DNA of 64,000 nucleotides from Desulfosporosinus sp. (GCA_003513495.1 DOPM01000043.1:140330-204329); one strand, 5' to 3'. Positions 1 through 9,242 are shown, counted from the first letter of the stretch. Notes: generated by a model from the sequence alone, not told the origin. Translations and numbers: made by a program.

Positions 1-38
1 GTTTTCATCAAAAACCGTAACAGAATAGGAAGTGTACT

Positions 39-2051
39 ATGAAATCTGTGGTAAAACGATCGGTATGCCCTTATGATTGCCCAGACATGTGTGGGCTTTT
101 AGTAGAAGTTGTTGATAATCAAGCAGTAAAGGTGACAGGGGATCCAGAACATCCCTTTACCAGAGGAACTTTATGTCCTAAGATGCATCATTATGAGAGA
201 ACTGTTCATTCCCCTCAGAGGCTAACTCAGCCTTTACTGCGTATAGGGGAAAAAGGAGAGGGCAAGTATAAGCAGATTACTTGGGATGAGGGAATTCAAC
301 GCATTGTCAACGCTTGGAAAGAGATTATTTCAGAATACGGGGCCGAAGCAATCTTACCTTATTCATATGCGGGTACCATGGGTCTTGTCCAACGCAATTC
401 TGGAGAAGGGTTTTTCTATCGATTAGGAGCCTCAAGATTAGCTCGTACAATATGCGCCTCATCTAAGGGCTATGGCTGGACTTCGGTTATGGGGGAAACT
501 TTAGCACCCCACCCCAATGAAGTCGAAAAAAGCGACTTTATTATTTTATGGGGAACGAATGCTCTGGCAACAAATATTCACCTGCTGCATAAGGTTCGAG
601 CAGCAAAAAAACGTGGTGCCACGGTTTGGTTGGTTGATACCTATGAGAATCCTACAGCTCAAATAGTCGACAAAGTGGTGCTTGTAAGGCCTGGGAGAGA
701 TGGTGCTTTGGCCTTAGGTATAATGCACATCCTAGTGCGTGAAGGGTGGATAGATCAACCCTTTGTTGCTAGATATGTCCAAGGGTTTGAACAACTCCGA
801 ACAGAAGTTTTGCCTGATTATACGCCGGATAAAGTAAGTCGAATGACTGGGATTGAAGTAAGCCTGCTCGAAGAGATGGCACTACAATATGCTAGAGCTA
901 GTGCACCCTTTATTGCTTTGGGTTCCGGGCTTTGTCGTTATGGAAATGGCGCCATGACCGTCAGGGCAATTACATGTCTTCCTGCACTCATAGGAGCTTG
1001 GAGCAAACCGGGAGGCGGACTGCTGGCTAGTATTTCCACGGGTTCCGCCTTTAATATGAGTCGAGTAATACGCGAAGACTTCTTACAAAAGCCAACTCGT
1101 GTTGTGAACATGAATCAGCTAGGGGATGCCCTGGCGGAATTATCGAATCCTCCGATCATGAGCATGTACGTATACCACTCCAATCCCGCTGTTGTAGCTC
1201 CCGACCAGACTAAGATCATTACGGGACTAAAGCGAGCGAACCTTTTTACGGTTGTCCATGAACGATTTATGACGGATACAGCTCGTTATGCTGACATTAT
1301 TTTGCCAGCTACAAGTTCCTTAGAACATTCGGACTTATACAGATCTTATGGACATTATGGCATCCAGAAAGCGGCAGCGGTTATTCCCCCAGTCGGTGAA
1401 GCTAAATCCAATTGGGAAGTTTTTCAGTCGCTCGCCCATGGAATGGGTTTTAAAGAGCCATTTTTTAATCTAACCCCTGACGACTTAATCAATCAACTGA
1501 TTGATCCACCCAAGCCATGGCTGGAGGGAGTCGATCAGTTGAAGCTGCGAGCAGGCCAATATGTAGAACTCTCCCTATCAGAGAACTACAAAGCAACCTT
1601 TCTTACTTCAAGCGGTAAGATCGAAATATACAATCCCTTGGAAGATGAGCCTTTGCCAATCTACTTAGAGCCCTACGAGGATGATGCCCCTTTTTATCTA
1701 ATGAGCGCCCCTAGCGTCTATTCCTTAAATTCTTCCTTTAACGAGCGACCTGATTTACTGCGTAAGAGGAAGGCTCCCTATCTCTTAATGAACCTTGAAG
1801 ACGCTGGTAAAAAGAATTTGCAAGACGGTCAGAAGGTGATCGCTTTCAATGAACGGGGGGAGGTCCGGTTTATTCTTAAGATAACGAAAACCGTTCCCCA
1901 AGGTGTAGTTGTAACTGAAGGCTTATTTTCCAGTGAAACTCAACACGGAGGTAGTACTGTAAATGCTCTAACCGCCCAACGCTTAACAGATAAAGCTGAG
2001 GGTAGTACTCTATATGATGTTAAAGTCGGTGTACGTTTATGGGAGAATTAA
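39..2051 (+). CDS. Molybdopterin-dependent oxidoreductase, YoaE-like
   Basis: A 670-residue member of the DMSO reductase/formate dehydrogenase superfamily. The N-terminus has the [4Fe-4S] ligand pattern C10-x3-C14-x3-C18 with a fourth Cys at 46, followed by the molybdopterin domains and a C-terminal dinucleotide-binding domain (about 550-670). No twin-arginine or other signal is visible, so it should act in the cytoplasm. The region where the metal ligand lies reads RTICASSKGYG, so Cys or Ser rather than Sec is available. It resembles B. subtilis YoaE-type proteins, whose substrate is unknown. An SD-like AGGAAG precedes the ATG, and a hairpin terminator follows, so it is probably monocistronic. 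The family is certain; the substrate is not. Confidence 0.88.
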   Translation: MKSVVKRSVCPYDCPDMCGLLVEVVDNQAVKVTGDPEHPFTRGTLCPKMHHYERTVHSPQRLTQPLLRIGEKGEGKYKQITWDEGIQRIVNAWKEIISEYGAEAILPYSYAGTMGLVQRNSGEGFFYRLGASRLARTICASSKGYGWTSVMGETLAPHPNEVEKSDFIILWGTNALATNIHLLHKVRAAKKRGATVWLVDTYENPTAQIVDKVVLVRPGRDGALALGIMHILVREGWIDQPFVARYVQGFEQLRTEVLPDYTPDKVSRMTGIEVSLLEEMALQYARASAPFIALGSGLCRYGNGAMTVRAITCLPALIGAWSKPGGGLLASISTGSAFNMSRVIREDFLQKPTRVVNMNQLGDALAELSNPPIMSMYVYHSNPAVVAPDQTKIITGLKRANLFTVVHERFMTDTARYADIILPATSSLEHSDLYRSYGHYGIQKAAAVIPPVGEAKSNWEVFQSLAHGMGFKEPFFNLTPDDLINQLIDPPKPWLEGVDQLKLRAGQYVELSLSENYKATFLTSSGKIEIYNPLEDEPLPIYLEPYEDDAPFYLMSAPSVYSLNSSFNERPDLLRKRKAPYLLMNLEDAGKKNLQDGQKVIAFNERGEVRFILKITKTVPQGVVVTEGLFSSETQHGGSTVNALTAQRLTDKAEGSTLYDVKVGVRLWEN

Positions 2052-2063
2052 CACTGTTTAACT

Positions 2064-2112
2064 AAAAGCCCGATCGATTGATGTGCTCTCACATCGATCG
2101 ATCGGGCTTTTA
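2064..2112. terminator. Bidirectional intrinsic terminator
   Basis: A 21-bp stem (AAAAGCCCGATCGATTGATGT against its complement, one G-U pair) with a 6-nt loop, bounded by A4 and T4. It lies between the convergent molybdopterin oxidoreductase and NCS2 permease genes and can serve both strands. Confidence 0.85.
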
Positions 2113-2124
2113 ATGATCCTTGTT

Positions 2125-3399
2125 TTAATCCCTCCGACGGAATACTATGTGCTCCATAATCAATACAGCGATTACCCCTACTACAAAGCCATTCCCTAAG
2201 ACAGGTCTTAGAATTGGGGGAAAGGTATTCAAAACTGCTGGAGGTAGATAAGATATGATGACCCCAAGAATCATAGGCAGACCGATGATTAGGCCAGAGT
2301 TAAACTTATAGTTTTGACTCAATGCTACCTGGAGACCACCCGCGATCTGTGAGCACATCAGATAAACCATGGAGCTACCGATTACTACGGAAGGGATGCT
2401 GCCTAAAACAGCGATGGTTTTAGGTAAAAAGGATAACATTAATAGTCCAATGCTTGTTGGAATCAAGGTGTATCTAGAAGCTGCTCCGCTGGCGATAATT
2501 ACCCCCGAACTGAAGGAAAAATTCACCGACCCGATGACTCCTAGGAAACCTGAAAGGACATTAATCAATCCAGTCACAATAACCCCTCTTGTAATCCGTT
2601 TTTCCATGTTATCCGGTTTAATTAGTTCATCGACTGATTGAATTGATCCTAGATCATTGACAGAGAGAGCAAGAAAACAAATCAAAAAGGAGAGGAAGAC
2701 ACCCGAATCGAAGACGAAGGAAGGGCGTAGCCCGTTCCAAAAGGTAGCAACTGTCGGAAGGTCGTAAGTAGAAGGAAGTGATTGTGGGAATATAAGGAAA
2801 TGAGCTAAAGTTCCTCCGAGTATAGCCCAAAAGATGAGGGTTGATTTCCATAAACCTCTCAAATAGTTCGCTGCAATAAACATGCTGAATATCATAACTA
2901 AGGAGAAGCACAGGTGGGCAAAGGAACTTGCCTGAGTCGTTGGAGTAGTAATTAGATTAAGAATCATGGGTGTAAGTGTCAAAGCAACCAGAATTAGAAT
3001 CACCGCTATAACAGTTGATGTGAAGAGTTTCTTAAGTTGGGCAAACAGTCCAGTAACGCTTATAGCTGTTAATAGTAGTCCGCCTAAGAAAATCGAGGTA
3101 TATACCGCTTCAAGGTTGCTTTTTCCTCCGGCCGCCATGCCTACTAAGAAGACCGTTGCCGGACCGATGATGATAGGAAGGCGGTGTCCCCAGACAACCT
3201 GTGAGAATAGGGCTATGGCGACTACAAAAAAAAGCTTTTGAATGTAAACGACCTGTTGGCTTAACCCGCTAGGATGAAGACTGGTTACTGCAGTTCCCAT
3301 AATAAGAATAATGGGGGCTATGATTGCCAGCCATTGTATACTAAATAACAGGAGATGCCCCAAAGGGGGAATTTCATTAAGTGCGTATTTAAACTTCAT
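2125..3399 (-). CDS. NCS2 family uracil/xanthine permease
   Basis: A 424-residue polytopic membrane protein with about 12-14 hydrophobic segments. It is recognisable as nucleobase:cation symporter-2 by the N-terminal LNEIPPLGHLLLFSIQWLAI pattern and the C-terminal conserved blocks. It should import uracil, xanthine or a related base with a cation. The ATG at 3399 is preferred over the GTG at 3408, because the SD sequence (TAGGTG) lies 6-7 nt before the ATG and would overlap the GTG. A purine substrate would fit with the xanthine dehydrogenase locus 32 kb away, but no riboswitch or PurBox was seen upstream, so this link is inference. Confidence 0.85.
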   Translation of the reverse strand: MKFKYALNEIPPLGHLLLFSIQWLAIIAPIILIMGTAVTSLHPSGLSQQVVYIQKLFFVVAIALFSQVVWGHRLPIIIGPATVFLVGMAAGGKSNLEAVYTSIFLGGLLLTAISVTGLFAQLKKLFTSTVIAVILILVALTLTPMILNLITTPTTQASSFAHLCFSLVMIFSMFIAANYLRGLWKSTLIFWAILGGTLAHFLIFPQSLPSTYDLPTVATFWNGLRPSFVFDSGVFLSFLICFLALSVNDLGSIQSVDELIKPDNMEKRITRGVIVTGLINVLSGFLGVIGSVNFSFSSGVIIASGAASRYTLIPTSIGLLMLSFLPKTIAVLGSIPSVVIGSSMVYLMCSQIAGGLQVALSQNYKFNSGLIIGLPMILGVIISYLPPAVLNTFPPILRPVLGNGFVVGVIAVLIMEHIVFRRRD

Positions 3400-3634
3400 G
3401 TGTTTCACCTACTTATTTTGGTAAATGTAGTTACTTTTGAAGACTAATACTTATTATAGCTTAAAAAGGGACTATGTACATCCCTAAGGTATCTTTAGTT
3501 GGGGAAGGAAAGGGGGGTTGATTATCTTTAGTGCCCAGTGGATTTTGTGTCTTTTTTCTTTTTATAGGCGCGTTACAAACTTATAGAACATAAATTAAGG
3601 AAAGAGATTTGCGCGTGCTTAGAGGAGGATAAAT

Positions 3635-4918
3635 ATGCAAATACATGTAATAAGATCCGGCGAAACTCTTACTAAAATAGCCCAGGCTTATGGTCTCTCT
3701 GTTCAAGAGATTGCAGAAGCTAACGAAGTCCCGGATCGAAATAGGTTAGTTGTAGGTCAAACCTTGGTAATACCAACCTATGGGGAATACCACTGGGTTC
3801 AGCCTGGAGAAAGTCTATGGTTAATCAGTCGACGCTATAATGTCACGGTAGAAGAACTAGTCCGAATTAACAATATCCAAAATCCTAATAACATTCCAAT
3901 TGGTTTACGCTTATACTTGCCCCAGAAACCAAAGCGGGTGGTAGAAACAAATGCTTACATTGATCCGAGGATGACTAGAGGCCGATCAGCGGCTGCTGTT
4001 GATAAAGTAGGAGAGCATCTTACCTACCTGGCTATTTTTAGCTATGCAGTCAATCGGAACGGAGAGCTTACTCCGGTTGAGGACCAGCCATCGTTAAATG
4101 CTGCCTTTAATGATAGAGTACTACCTTTATTAGTTTTAACTAACTTTGAAGAAGGTCAATTCAGCACGGAAATTGCCACGGCAATCTTGACGAATGAAGC
4201 TTTGCAGGATCGCGTGCTAAATCAGGTGCTTCAGATAATGGAGGAAAAAGGATATAGAGGTCTTGACTTTGACTTCGAGTATTTGGGAGCAGAAAATAGA
4301 GAACGATATGTCCGCTTTTTACAAAAAGCTCGGCAGTTATTAAAGCCTCGTGGGTATTACCTTTCCGCTGCCCTAGCACCTAAGTATCGAGCAGGACAAC
4401 GGGGAGTTCTATACGAGGGTCATGATTATCAAGCGATTGGTCAAGTTGTCGATTTCATCTTCTTTATGACCTACGAATGGGGATGGTCTGGAGGCAGACC
4501 AATGGCAGTGTCGCCACTACCACAAATGAGACAGGTAATGGAGTATGCGGTATCTGTCGTACCCAGAGAAAAGATTATGTTGGGGATGCCCTTGTACGGC
4601 TATGACTGGACACTTCCCTATGTAGAAGGGGGAAAGTTTGCGAAGTCTTTCAGCCCTCAAAGGGCTTTGGAGCTCGCGATTCGCTACGGTGTAAGCATTA
4701 ATTATGACCAAACTTCTCAAGCTCCATGGTTTAGATATACAGACGAACAGGGAAATCAGCATGAAGTTTGGTTTGAGGATGCCCGAAGCATGCAGGCTAA
4801 ATTTGATTTAGTCAAGGAACTTGGGATTCGAGGCTTCTACTACTGGGTATTAGGAAATGACTTTCCTCAAAATTGGCTATTAATTGAAGATAATTTTGTG
4901 GTGCGTAAACTTATATAG
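3635..4918 (+). CDS. LysM-GH18 spore cortex-lytic/peptidoglycan hydrolase (SleL/YaaH-like)
   Basis: A 427-residue protein with two N-terminal LysM repeats (about 2-47 and 51-96) and a glycoside hydrolase 18 barrel (about 105-425). The GH18 catalytic motif is LDFDFE, with D211, D213 and the acid E215. The order LysM-LysM-GH18 without a signal peptide matches SleL/YaaH of Bacillus, an N-acetylglucosaminidase that acts on cortex fragments at germination and is placed in the spore coat through LysM. AGAGGAGG precedes the ATG. A function in spores is inferred from this architecture. Confidence 0.87.
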   Translation: MQIHVIRSGETLTKIAQAYGLSVQEIAEANEVPDRNRLVVGQTLVIPTYGEYHWVQPGESLWLISRRYNVTVEELVRINNIQNPNNIPIGLRLYLPQKPKRVVETNAYIDPRMTRGRSAAAVDKVGEHLTYLAIFSYAVNRNGELTPVEDQPSLNAAFNDRVLPLLVLTNFEEGQFSTEIATAILTNEALQDRVLNQVLQIMEEKGYRGLDFDFEYLGAENRERYVRFLQKARQLLKPRGYYLSAALAPKYRAGQRGVLYEGHDYQAIGQVVDFIFFMTYEWGWSGGRPMAVSPLPQMRQVMEYAVSVVPREKIMLGMPLYGYDWTLPYVEGGKFAKSFSPQRALELAIRYGVSINYDQTSQAPWFRYTDEQGNQHEVWFEDARSMQAKFDLVKELGIRGFYYWVLGNDFPQNWLLIEDNFVVRKLI

Positions 4919-4957
4919 AGGGACGAGAATGTTTGTGGCGAATACAAGGAAACTATA

Positions 4958-4997
4958 GAGCAAGTAGCCTACCACTCAACTAGGTAACTACTTGCTC
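4958..4997. terminator. Hairpin after the GH18 gene
   Basis: Inverted repeat GAGCAAGTAG/CTACTTGCTC extended inward by CCT/AGG. It lies 40 nt past the LysM-GH18 stop codon. There is no clean T-run, so termination is likely but not certain. Confidence 0.5.
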
Positions 4998-5043
4998 CTA
5001 TACTTAAAACTCGAGTAAGCGACCATACTCAACTTAAACACTA

Positions 5044-5068
5044 GGAGGATGTCTTAAAGACACCCTCC
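5044..5068 (-). terminator. Hairpin after nrfA
   Basis: GGAGG-A-TGTCT/AGACA-C-CCTCC stem with a 3-nt loop just downstream (minus strand) of the nrfA stop. There is no long U-run, so it may be a terminator or an mRNA 3' stabiliser. Confidence 0.45.
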
Positions 5069-5088
5069 AATTAAACATAATACGAAAC

Positions 5089-6441
5089 TCATTGTTTAGG
5101 AGCAGTACCTTGACCAGCAGCATCAACAGCAGTACCTGCTCCTGGAGTTTTCCCTGCATCAGGTCCAGTCGCACCCCCAACAGCTGACCCTACTCCCAGA
5201 TTTGCTTTGAGTTGTGCTTGTCGGGCCAAATCAAGCCCCTCACTGAGTATTCTTAAGGCCTCTTTAGGACTGTGCCATCCCATACTATTCTCGGCTGAAA
5301 TGTAATCCCATCGCCACTGGGCTTGACGGTGCAAGTTTCTTGACTCATTCATCATATCAGCTTTAGCAGCAGGGTTCTTAGCAGCGGTTGTAATGGCATT
5401 TATCGCATCTGAAAGAGCCGTTTCTAAGGAAACTTTTGCCTTAAACACTGTATCCTGTGTCCCGATGACTTGGTTTTTTAGGTACTCTTCGCTTTGCTTA
5501 TGACAGGTTTGACAGGATTGAGAGATATGATTAAGTGGACTTTGGAGATGATGAGAGGACATTTTGGTTTGACCCTGTTTTACATAGGGCATATGGCAGT
5601 CTGCACAGGCAACGCCATTTGCTGCATGAACCCCTGTTGAGAAGAGTTCGTAATCTGGATGTTGAGCTTTTAGCATAGGAGACTGGCTTTCTTTATGATC
5701 CCAATCTTTGAAGTTAATCTCGTTATATAACTTTTCTGCATCATCCATTTTTAAGCCGTAGTTCCAAGGAAAGGTGACTTTCTTGTTTTCTGGTTTGAAA
5801 TAATACTCAACATGGCATTGGGCACAAACCATGGTTCGCATTTCTTGACGACTAAAATTGGCAGGATCCATTCCTCTGGTTTTCAACGCGTCAAGAAGAG
5901 GAACACTTGTGATCGTAAGGGCCATAGTTTTGGGGTCATGACAGTTAGCGCAGGAGACCGGATGCTTTATCTGGTCCTTTAGGTCTAAAAATGGAGTTGA
6001 CCAGAAGGCATCCCCCATTGTATCAACCAATGGTTTTACGTTAGGACTCTTGCAATTCCAGCAGGAGCTGATAGTTTTTGCCCCTACACGCTGAGTACCC
6101 GTAACATCTTCTAAAGCCCAAACATGCCCTCGCTCTTCGTTATAATCTTCCGAAAAAGGGTATCCGGCAAATAGTTTAATTTGAGCAGGGGATTCTTTCA
6201 AGTGGGATTCTGGAACGGAACCACCGTATTTGGAATCTCCTTTGGTTTGTTCCTTTTGCTTTAGGTAACTAGCATATTGATCAGGGTATACTTTTCCCCA
6301 GACAGCAGGATCTAGTTCTCCTTCAGGTATAGCAGCCGTTGTGGAAGGGGTTGGGGTTTGCTGATTACATCCGAGTGCAAGAACCGCTATCATTATTAAC
6401 ATAAGACCAAGTAATAGGGAACTTTGCCATAATTTTTTCAT
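5089..6441 (-). CDS. nrfA: Ammonia-forming pentahaem cytochrome c nitrite reductase NrfA
   Basis: A 450-residue lipoprotein: an N-terminal signal with lipobox LALGC25 anchors it outside the membrane. It has the five haem sites expected of NrfA: the catalytic CWNCK (127-131, Lys as proximal ligand) and four CxxCH sites at 164-168, 206-210, 279-283 and 310-314. The VEYYF segment after haem 3 and HHLQSP (297-302) carry the usual active-site Tyr and His. It reduces nitrite to ammonium with six electrons. The last 35 residues are Gly/Ala/Pro-rich and low complexity. It follows nrfH by 19 nt in one operon. Confidence 0.95.
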   Translation of the reverse strand: MKKLWQSSLLLGLMLIMIAVLALGCNQQTPTPSTTAAIPEGELDPAVWGKVYPDQYASYLKQKEQTKGDSKYGGSVPESHLKESPAQIKLFAGYPFSEDYNEERGHVWALEDVTGTQRVGAKTISSCWNCKSPNVKPLVDTMGDAFWSTPFLDLKDQIKHPVSCANCHDPKTMALTITSVPLLDALKTRGMDPANFSRQEMRTMVCAQCHVEYYFKPENKKVTFPWNYGLKMDDAEKLYNEINFKDWDHKESQSPMLKAQHPDYELFSTGVHAANGVACADCHMPYVKQGQTKMSSHHLQSPLNHISQSCQTCHKQSEEYLKNQVIGTQDTVFKAKVSLETALSDAINAITTAAKNPAAKADMMNESRNLHRQAQWRWDYISAENSMGWHSPKEALRILSEGLDLARQAQLKANLGVGSAVGGATGPDAGKTPGAGTAVDAAGQGTAPKQ

Positions 6442-6460
6442 TAATTAATTGCCTCCATTC

Positions 6461-6946
6461 TTAACGTATTACCGTATAGATAGGTTGACTACTGAAAGGT
6501 TGAGTGGGCGTATCATGTGGCTCTCCGCGATGACAATCAAAACACTGTTTTCCATCACTAGTGTTAATTTGGGCAACGACGGTGGAATGACAGCGAAGAC
6601 AGTTTCGCTGAAGTATTTTTCGACTCCATTCTTTAGTATGTAGTGTATCAGGTGGATCAAAGGTGTTTTTGTAATAATCTCTGGCACCTGAATATCCTTT
6701 GTAGGCGATTTGCTCCAAGATATTATCATGAGGAATGTGACAATCCTTACAACCGACTCCGTTTGTTTCACGATGTACACTGTGAAAAGAGGTTTCATAC
6801 GGTGGCTTCATAATGTGACAGGTTGTTCCGCAATAATGGGTAGTCGATGTTCGCTCATATTGACCTACAAGAAAAATTCCGAAGACTATTAAGAGGGGCA
6901 AGCTGATTAACAGCCACTTTTTTGTCCTTGACGATAAGTTTTTCAT
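6461..6946 (-). CDS. nrfH: NapC/NirT-type tetrahaem cytochrome NrfH
   Basis: A 161-residue quinol dehydrogenase with one N-terminal membrane helix (about 11-30) and four haem c sites. The first reads C-G-T-T-C-H-I-M, a CX3CH motif instead of the usual CX2CH; the others are CKDCH, CLRCH and CFDCH. NrfH takes electrons from menaquinol and passes them to NrfA in a membrane complex. It is the first gene of the nrfHA pair, with a strong GGAGGAGG ribosome site. The Met two residues after the first haem His is as expected for NrfH haem 1. Confidence 0.93.
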   Translation of the reverse strand: MKNLSSRTKKWLLISLPLLIVFGIFLVGQYERTSTTHYCGTTCHIMKPPYETSFHSVHRETNGVGCKDCHIPHDNILEQIAYKGYSGARDYYKNTFDPPDTLHTKEWSRKILQRNCLRCHSTVVAQINTSDGKQCFDCHRGEPHDTPTQPFSSQPIYTVIR

Positions 6947-7044
6947 AAGAACCTCCTCCCACTTTAATCAGTTCTAGTATGAACGTAATATCTTATAATA
7001 TGTAAGGGCTATCTGAAATATTGCCATGTAACAATGGAACTTGA

Positions 7045-7087
7045 AAAAGGACCCTAGGCCAAGCAAGAGCTTGAAGCCTAAGGTCCT
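7045..7087 (-). terminator. sufCB terminator
   Basis: On the minus strand, AGGACCTTAGGC pairs with GCCTAGGGTCCT around a 15-nt loop and is followed by T5. It lies about 50 nt after the sufB stop and isolates sufCB from nrfHA. Confidence 0.75.
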
Positions 7088-7133
7088 ATAAGCAGTGGGA
7101 TATTAAATTGGGTCGGAATTGTTTTAAAGTACT

Positions 7134-8054
7134 CTATTTTAGGAAACCATTAAGTATTGTATCCTCGGCCTCCTGCTCAGAGAATCCCATGGACATTAAT
7201 TTGATCAATTGTTCGGATTCTATTCTGCCAATGGCAGCCTCATGCACCAGTTGTGCTTCGCTATGATGGGCTGAAATTCTTGGGGTCGAAAGAACTTGGG
7301 CGTTATGCATGATAATTGCATCGCATTGTATATGACCTCGACCTTTATTTCGACCAACTAAATCAAAATAAAATACTTGCTTTGAATCGTCCTGAGCAAC
7401 AGAACGGGATATTATCTGGGCGGAAGAATCTGCTCCAAATAATTCTACAATTATATTTGATTCTGCTTGTTGATCTTTGTAGGTAAGAAGTCTTTCCGTC
7501 ACAACAAGCTTCGCATTATCCATTAGGCGAATTTCTGTATCCCTTTTTGTTTGGTCAATTCCCTTTATTTGAACTAGTTCGAGCTCGACCACAGCACCTT
7601 CTTCGACCTCAATGATTGTTTTAGGATTTAAGACCCTTTGTCCTTCGCCGTTACCCTGTCCATAATGCTTTTCTACATATTTAAGTTTGGCGCCTTTTCT
7701 AACGAAAAAGGTGTGTATTCCGTCATGCTGGGATTTGTGGTGTCCTGCATTATGTATTCCACATCCCGCAACGATCAGTACGTCAGAGTATTCACCAACT
7801 TCAAAGGTATTATAAACAACATCGTTAATGTTTTCTTCTGTTACGATAACTGGGATATGGACACTTTCTCCTTTGGTATAGGGTTTTATAATAACATCGA
7901 TCCCTGACTTATCTGCTTTGGTGACAATATCTATATTTGGGGTTGTGTTACGCTGTATTCCCGAACCATTTTTACGGATGTTAAAAGCCCCTTGGGGAAT
8001 CTCATGAAGGTCAGCCACTTTCTCTAGCATCAGTTTATCCAACGCATTCAGCAT
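7134..8054 (-). CDS. sufB: SufB/SufD-family Fe-S cluster scaffold protein
   Basis: A 306-residue SufBD-domain protein, shorter than the about 465-residue classical SufB. It belongs to the short type found beside SufC in many anaerobes and archaea, where two copies may replace SufBD. It should form the scaffold for Fe-S assembly with SufC. The ATG at 8054 has GGGGG about 10 nt upstream; the alternative TTG at 8063 sits directly on that SD. It overlaps the end of sufC by 20 nt, which indicates translational coupling. No sufS or sufU is beside it. Confidence 0.88.
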   Translation of the reverse strand: MLNALDKLMLEKVADLHEIPQGAFNIRKNGSGIQRNTTPNIDIVTKADKSGIDVIIKPYTKGESVHIPVIVTEENINDVVYNTFEVGEYSDVLIVAGCGIHNAGHHKSQHDGIHTFFVRKGAKLKYVEKHYGQGNGEGQRVLNPKTIIEVEEGAVVELELVQIKGIDQTKRDTEIRLMDNAKLVVTERLLTYKDQQAESNIIVELFGADSSAQIISRSVAQDDSKQVFYFDLVGRNKGRGHIQCDAIIMHNAQVLSTPRISAHHSEAQLVHEAAIGRIESEQLIKLMSMGFSEQEAEDTILNGFLK

Positions 8055-8787
8055 TTTGACCAACCCCCTTCACGCATTTAGTACTGCATGCACAATCACC
8101 GTTATTCATGATTCCGGCAAGAATAATATCTCGTTCAGATTGAGCACTGATCGCTCCATTAGACATAATAATAATTTCGTCTGCTAACTCCATGATTCGT
8201 TCTTGATGGGAGATAATGATAATGGTAGTATTGTATTTCACGTGGATATCCCTAAAGGTTTCTGCAAGCTTTTGAAAGCTCCATAAATCGATCCCGGCTT
8301 CGGGTTCATCAAAGACCGCAACCTTTAGATTACGGGCAAGTACTGTAGCAATTTCGATTCGTTTCATTTCTCCGCCTGAGAGACTGGCATCCACGTCTCT
8401 ATTTAGATAATCCTGAGCACATAATCCGACATCATATAGTAAATCGCAAATATTTACTTTTTCCGGATTATGTGAGGCAGCCATTTTTAGAAGTTCTTTT
8501 ACTTTTATACCCTTAAAGCGTGGCGGGCTCTGGAAAGCATACCCAATACCCAGACGTGCTCTCTCTGTAATAGTCAGGCTGGTAATAGCTTGTCCGTCCA
8601 GTAGAATTTCGCCTGAGGTAGGATTATAAACCCCCATAATAATTTTGGCCAGAGAAGATTTTCCTCCGCCATTGGGCCCTGTAACCACATATATTTTTTT
8701 GTCATGGAATTTTAGATTAATATTCTTCAAGATCTCAAAACTTGTATCTCCTTCTATTTCCAGAGATACTTTTTGTAGCTCAAGCAT
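8035..8787 (-). CDS. sufC: Fe-S assembly ATPase SufC
   Basis: A 250-residue ABC-type ATPase with Walker A GPNGGGKS (37-44), signature LSGGEMKR and Walker B VAVFDEPEAGID. The E of FDEPEAGID is typical of SufC. It powers conformational change in the SufB scaffold. An Asn/Cys-rich C-terminus (CACSTKC) is present. The ATG at 8787 has an AGGAGG ribosome site; starting further upstream would translate through the operator palindrome. Confidence 0.93.
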   Translation of the reverse strand: MLELQKVSLEIEGDTSFEILKNINLKFHDKKIYVVTGPNGGGKSSLAKIIMGVYNPTSGEILLDGQAITSLTITERARLGIGYAFQSPPRFKGIKVKELLKMAASHNPEKVNICDLLYDVGLCAQDYLNRDVDASLSGGEMKRIEIATVLARNLKVAVFDEPEAGIDLWSFQKLAETFRDIHVKYNTTIIIISHQERIMELADEIIIMSNGAISAQSERDIILAGIMNNGDCACSTKCVKGVGQNAECVG

Positions 8788-8802
8788 TCTGACTCCTCCT
8801 CT

Positions 8803-8838
8803 ATGTAGAATTATGTTCACAATAACATAATTCTACAT
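8803..8838. promoter_or_regulatory. Perfect 15-bp inverted repeat (candidate operator) at the sufC start
   Basis: ATGTAGAATTATGTT and its exact complement are separated by 6 nt. The repeat begins 16 nt upstream of the sufC ATG and overlaps the expected transcription start. A repressor site is likely (an Rrf2/IscR-type or similar Fe-S-responsive regulator by role), but the sequence fits no consensus I can name. It could also act as a 5'UTR hairpin. Confidence 0.6.
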
Positions 8839-8841
8839 TTT

Positions 8842-8871
8842 ATTATAGCCGAATTGTTAAAAGTATTGTAA
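8842..8871 (-). promoter_or_regulatory. sigma-A promoter of sufCB
   Basis: On the minus strand, TATAAT (8847-8842) is preceded at 18 nt by TTACAA (8871-8866). The -10 box abuts the palindromic operator. Confidence 0.5.
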
Positions 8872-8936
8872 AAAAAAGAATCAGCATATTATTGCCTAAC
8901 CTTGCAATGAATTGATGAAAAGACTAAGTATGTAGC

Positions 8937-8960
8937 GCAACGGTCGTAGGAGACCGTTGC
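8937..8960 (-). terminator. Hairpin after the 90-residue gene
   Basis: Perfect 9-bp stem GCAACGGTC/GACCGTTGC with a 6-nt loop, directly after the stop codon at 8970. No U-run, so the function is uncertain. Confidence 0.35.
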
Positions 8961-8969
8961 AGATTCCAA

Positions 8970-9242
8970 CTAAGCGAATTCTACTGTTCCACCAGCTGAT
9001 TGAACTGCACTGATAATTGAGTCGAGATTCATAGCGGTACTGGATCCGCCACCAAGGAAAGGCAAACGAATAATCAAGCAAATACCACTAGGTGAAGCAA
9101 CTTCGATAAGGTTTAATAGATTGACGACAGCACCCGGTGGAATAAAAATCCGTAGCAGTGTTCCTGGCAGTGGACCGCATTGAGGTGGTTTTGGTTTTGG
9201 TTTAGAGCATGCATGGGGTGAACTAGATCCGCTGAAAAGCAT
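8970..9242 (-). CDS. Small hydrophobic Pro/Gly-rich protein, unknown
   Basis: A 90-residue protein I do not recognise. After a short Ser/Cys/Pro/Lys-rich head (SSSPHACSKPKPKPPQC) come two hydrophobic stretches with Gly and Pro, and the end reads AGGTVEFA. The ATG at 9242 is chosen because GAGGAG lies 7 nt before it; a longer reading from 9362 has no such site. The composition is reminiscent of spore surface proteins, but this is only a guess. It stands alone between a hairpin and an Fe-S protein gene. Confidence 0.65.
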   Translation of the reverse strand: MLFSGSSSPHACSKPKPKPPQCGPLPGTLLRIFIPPGAVVNLLNLIEVASPSGICLIIRLPFLGGGSSTAMNLDSIISAVQSAGGTVEFA

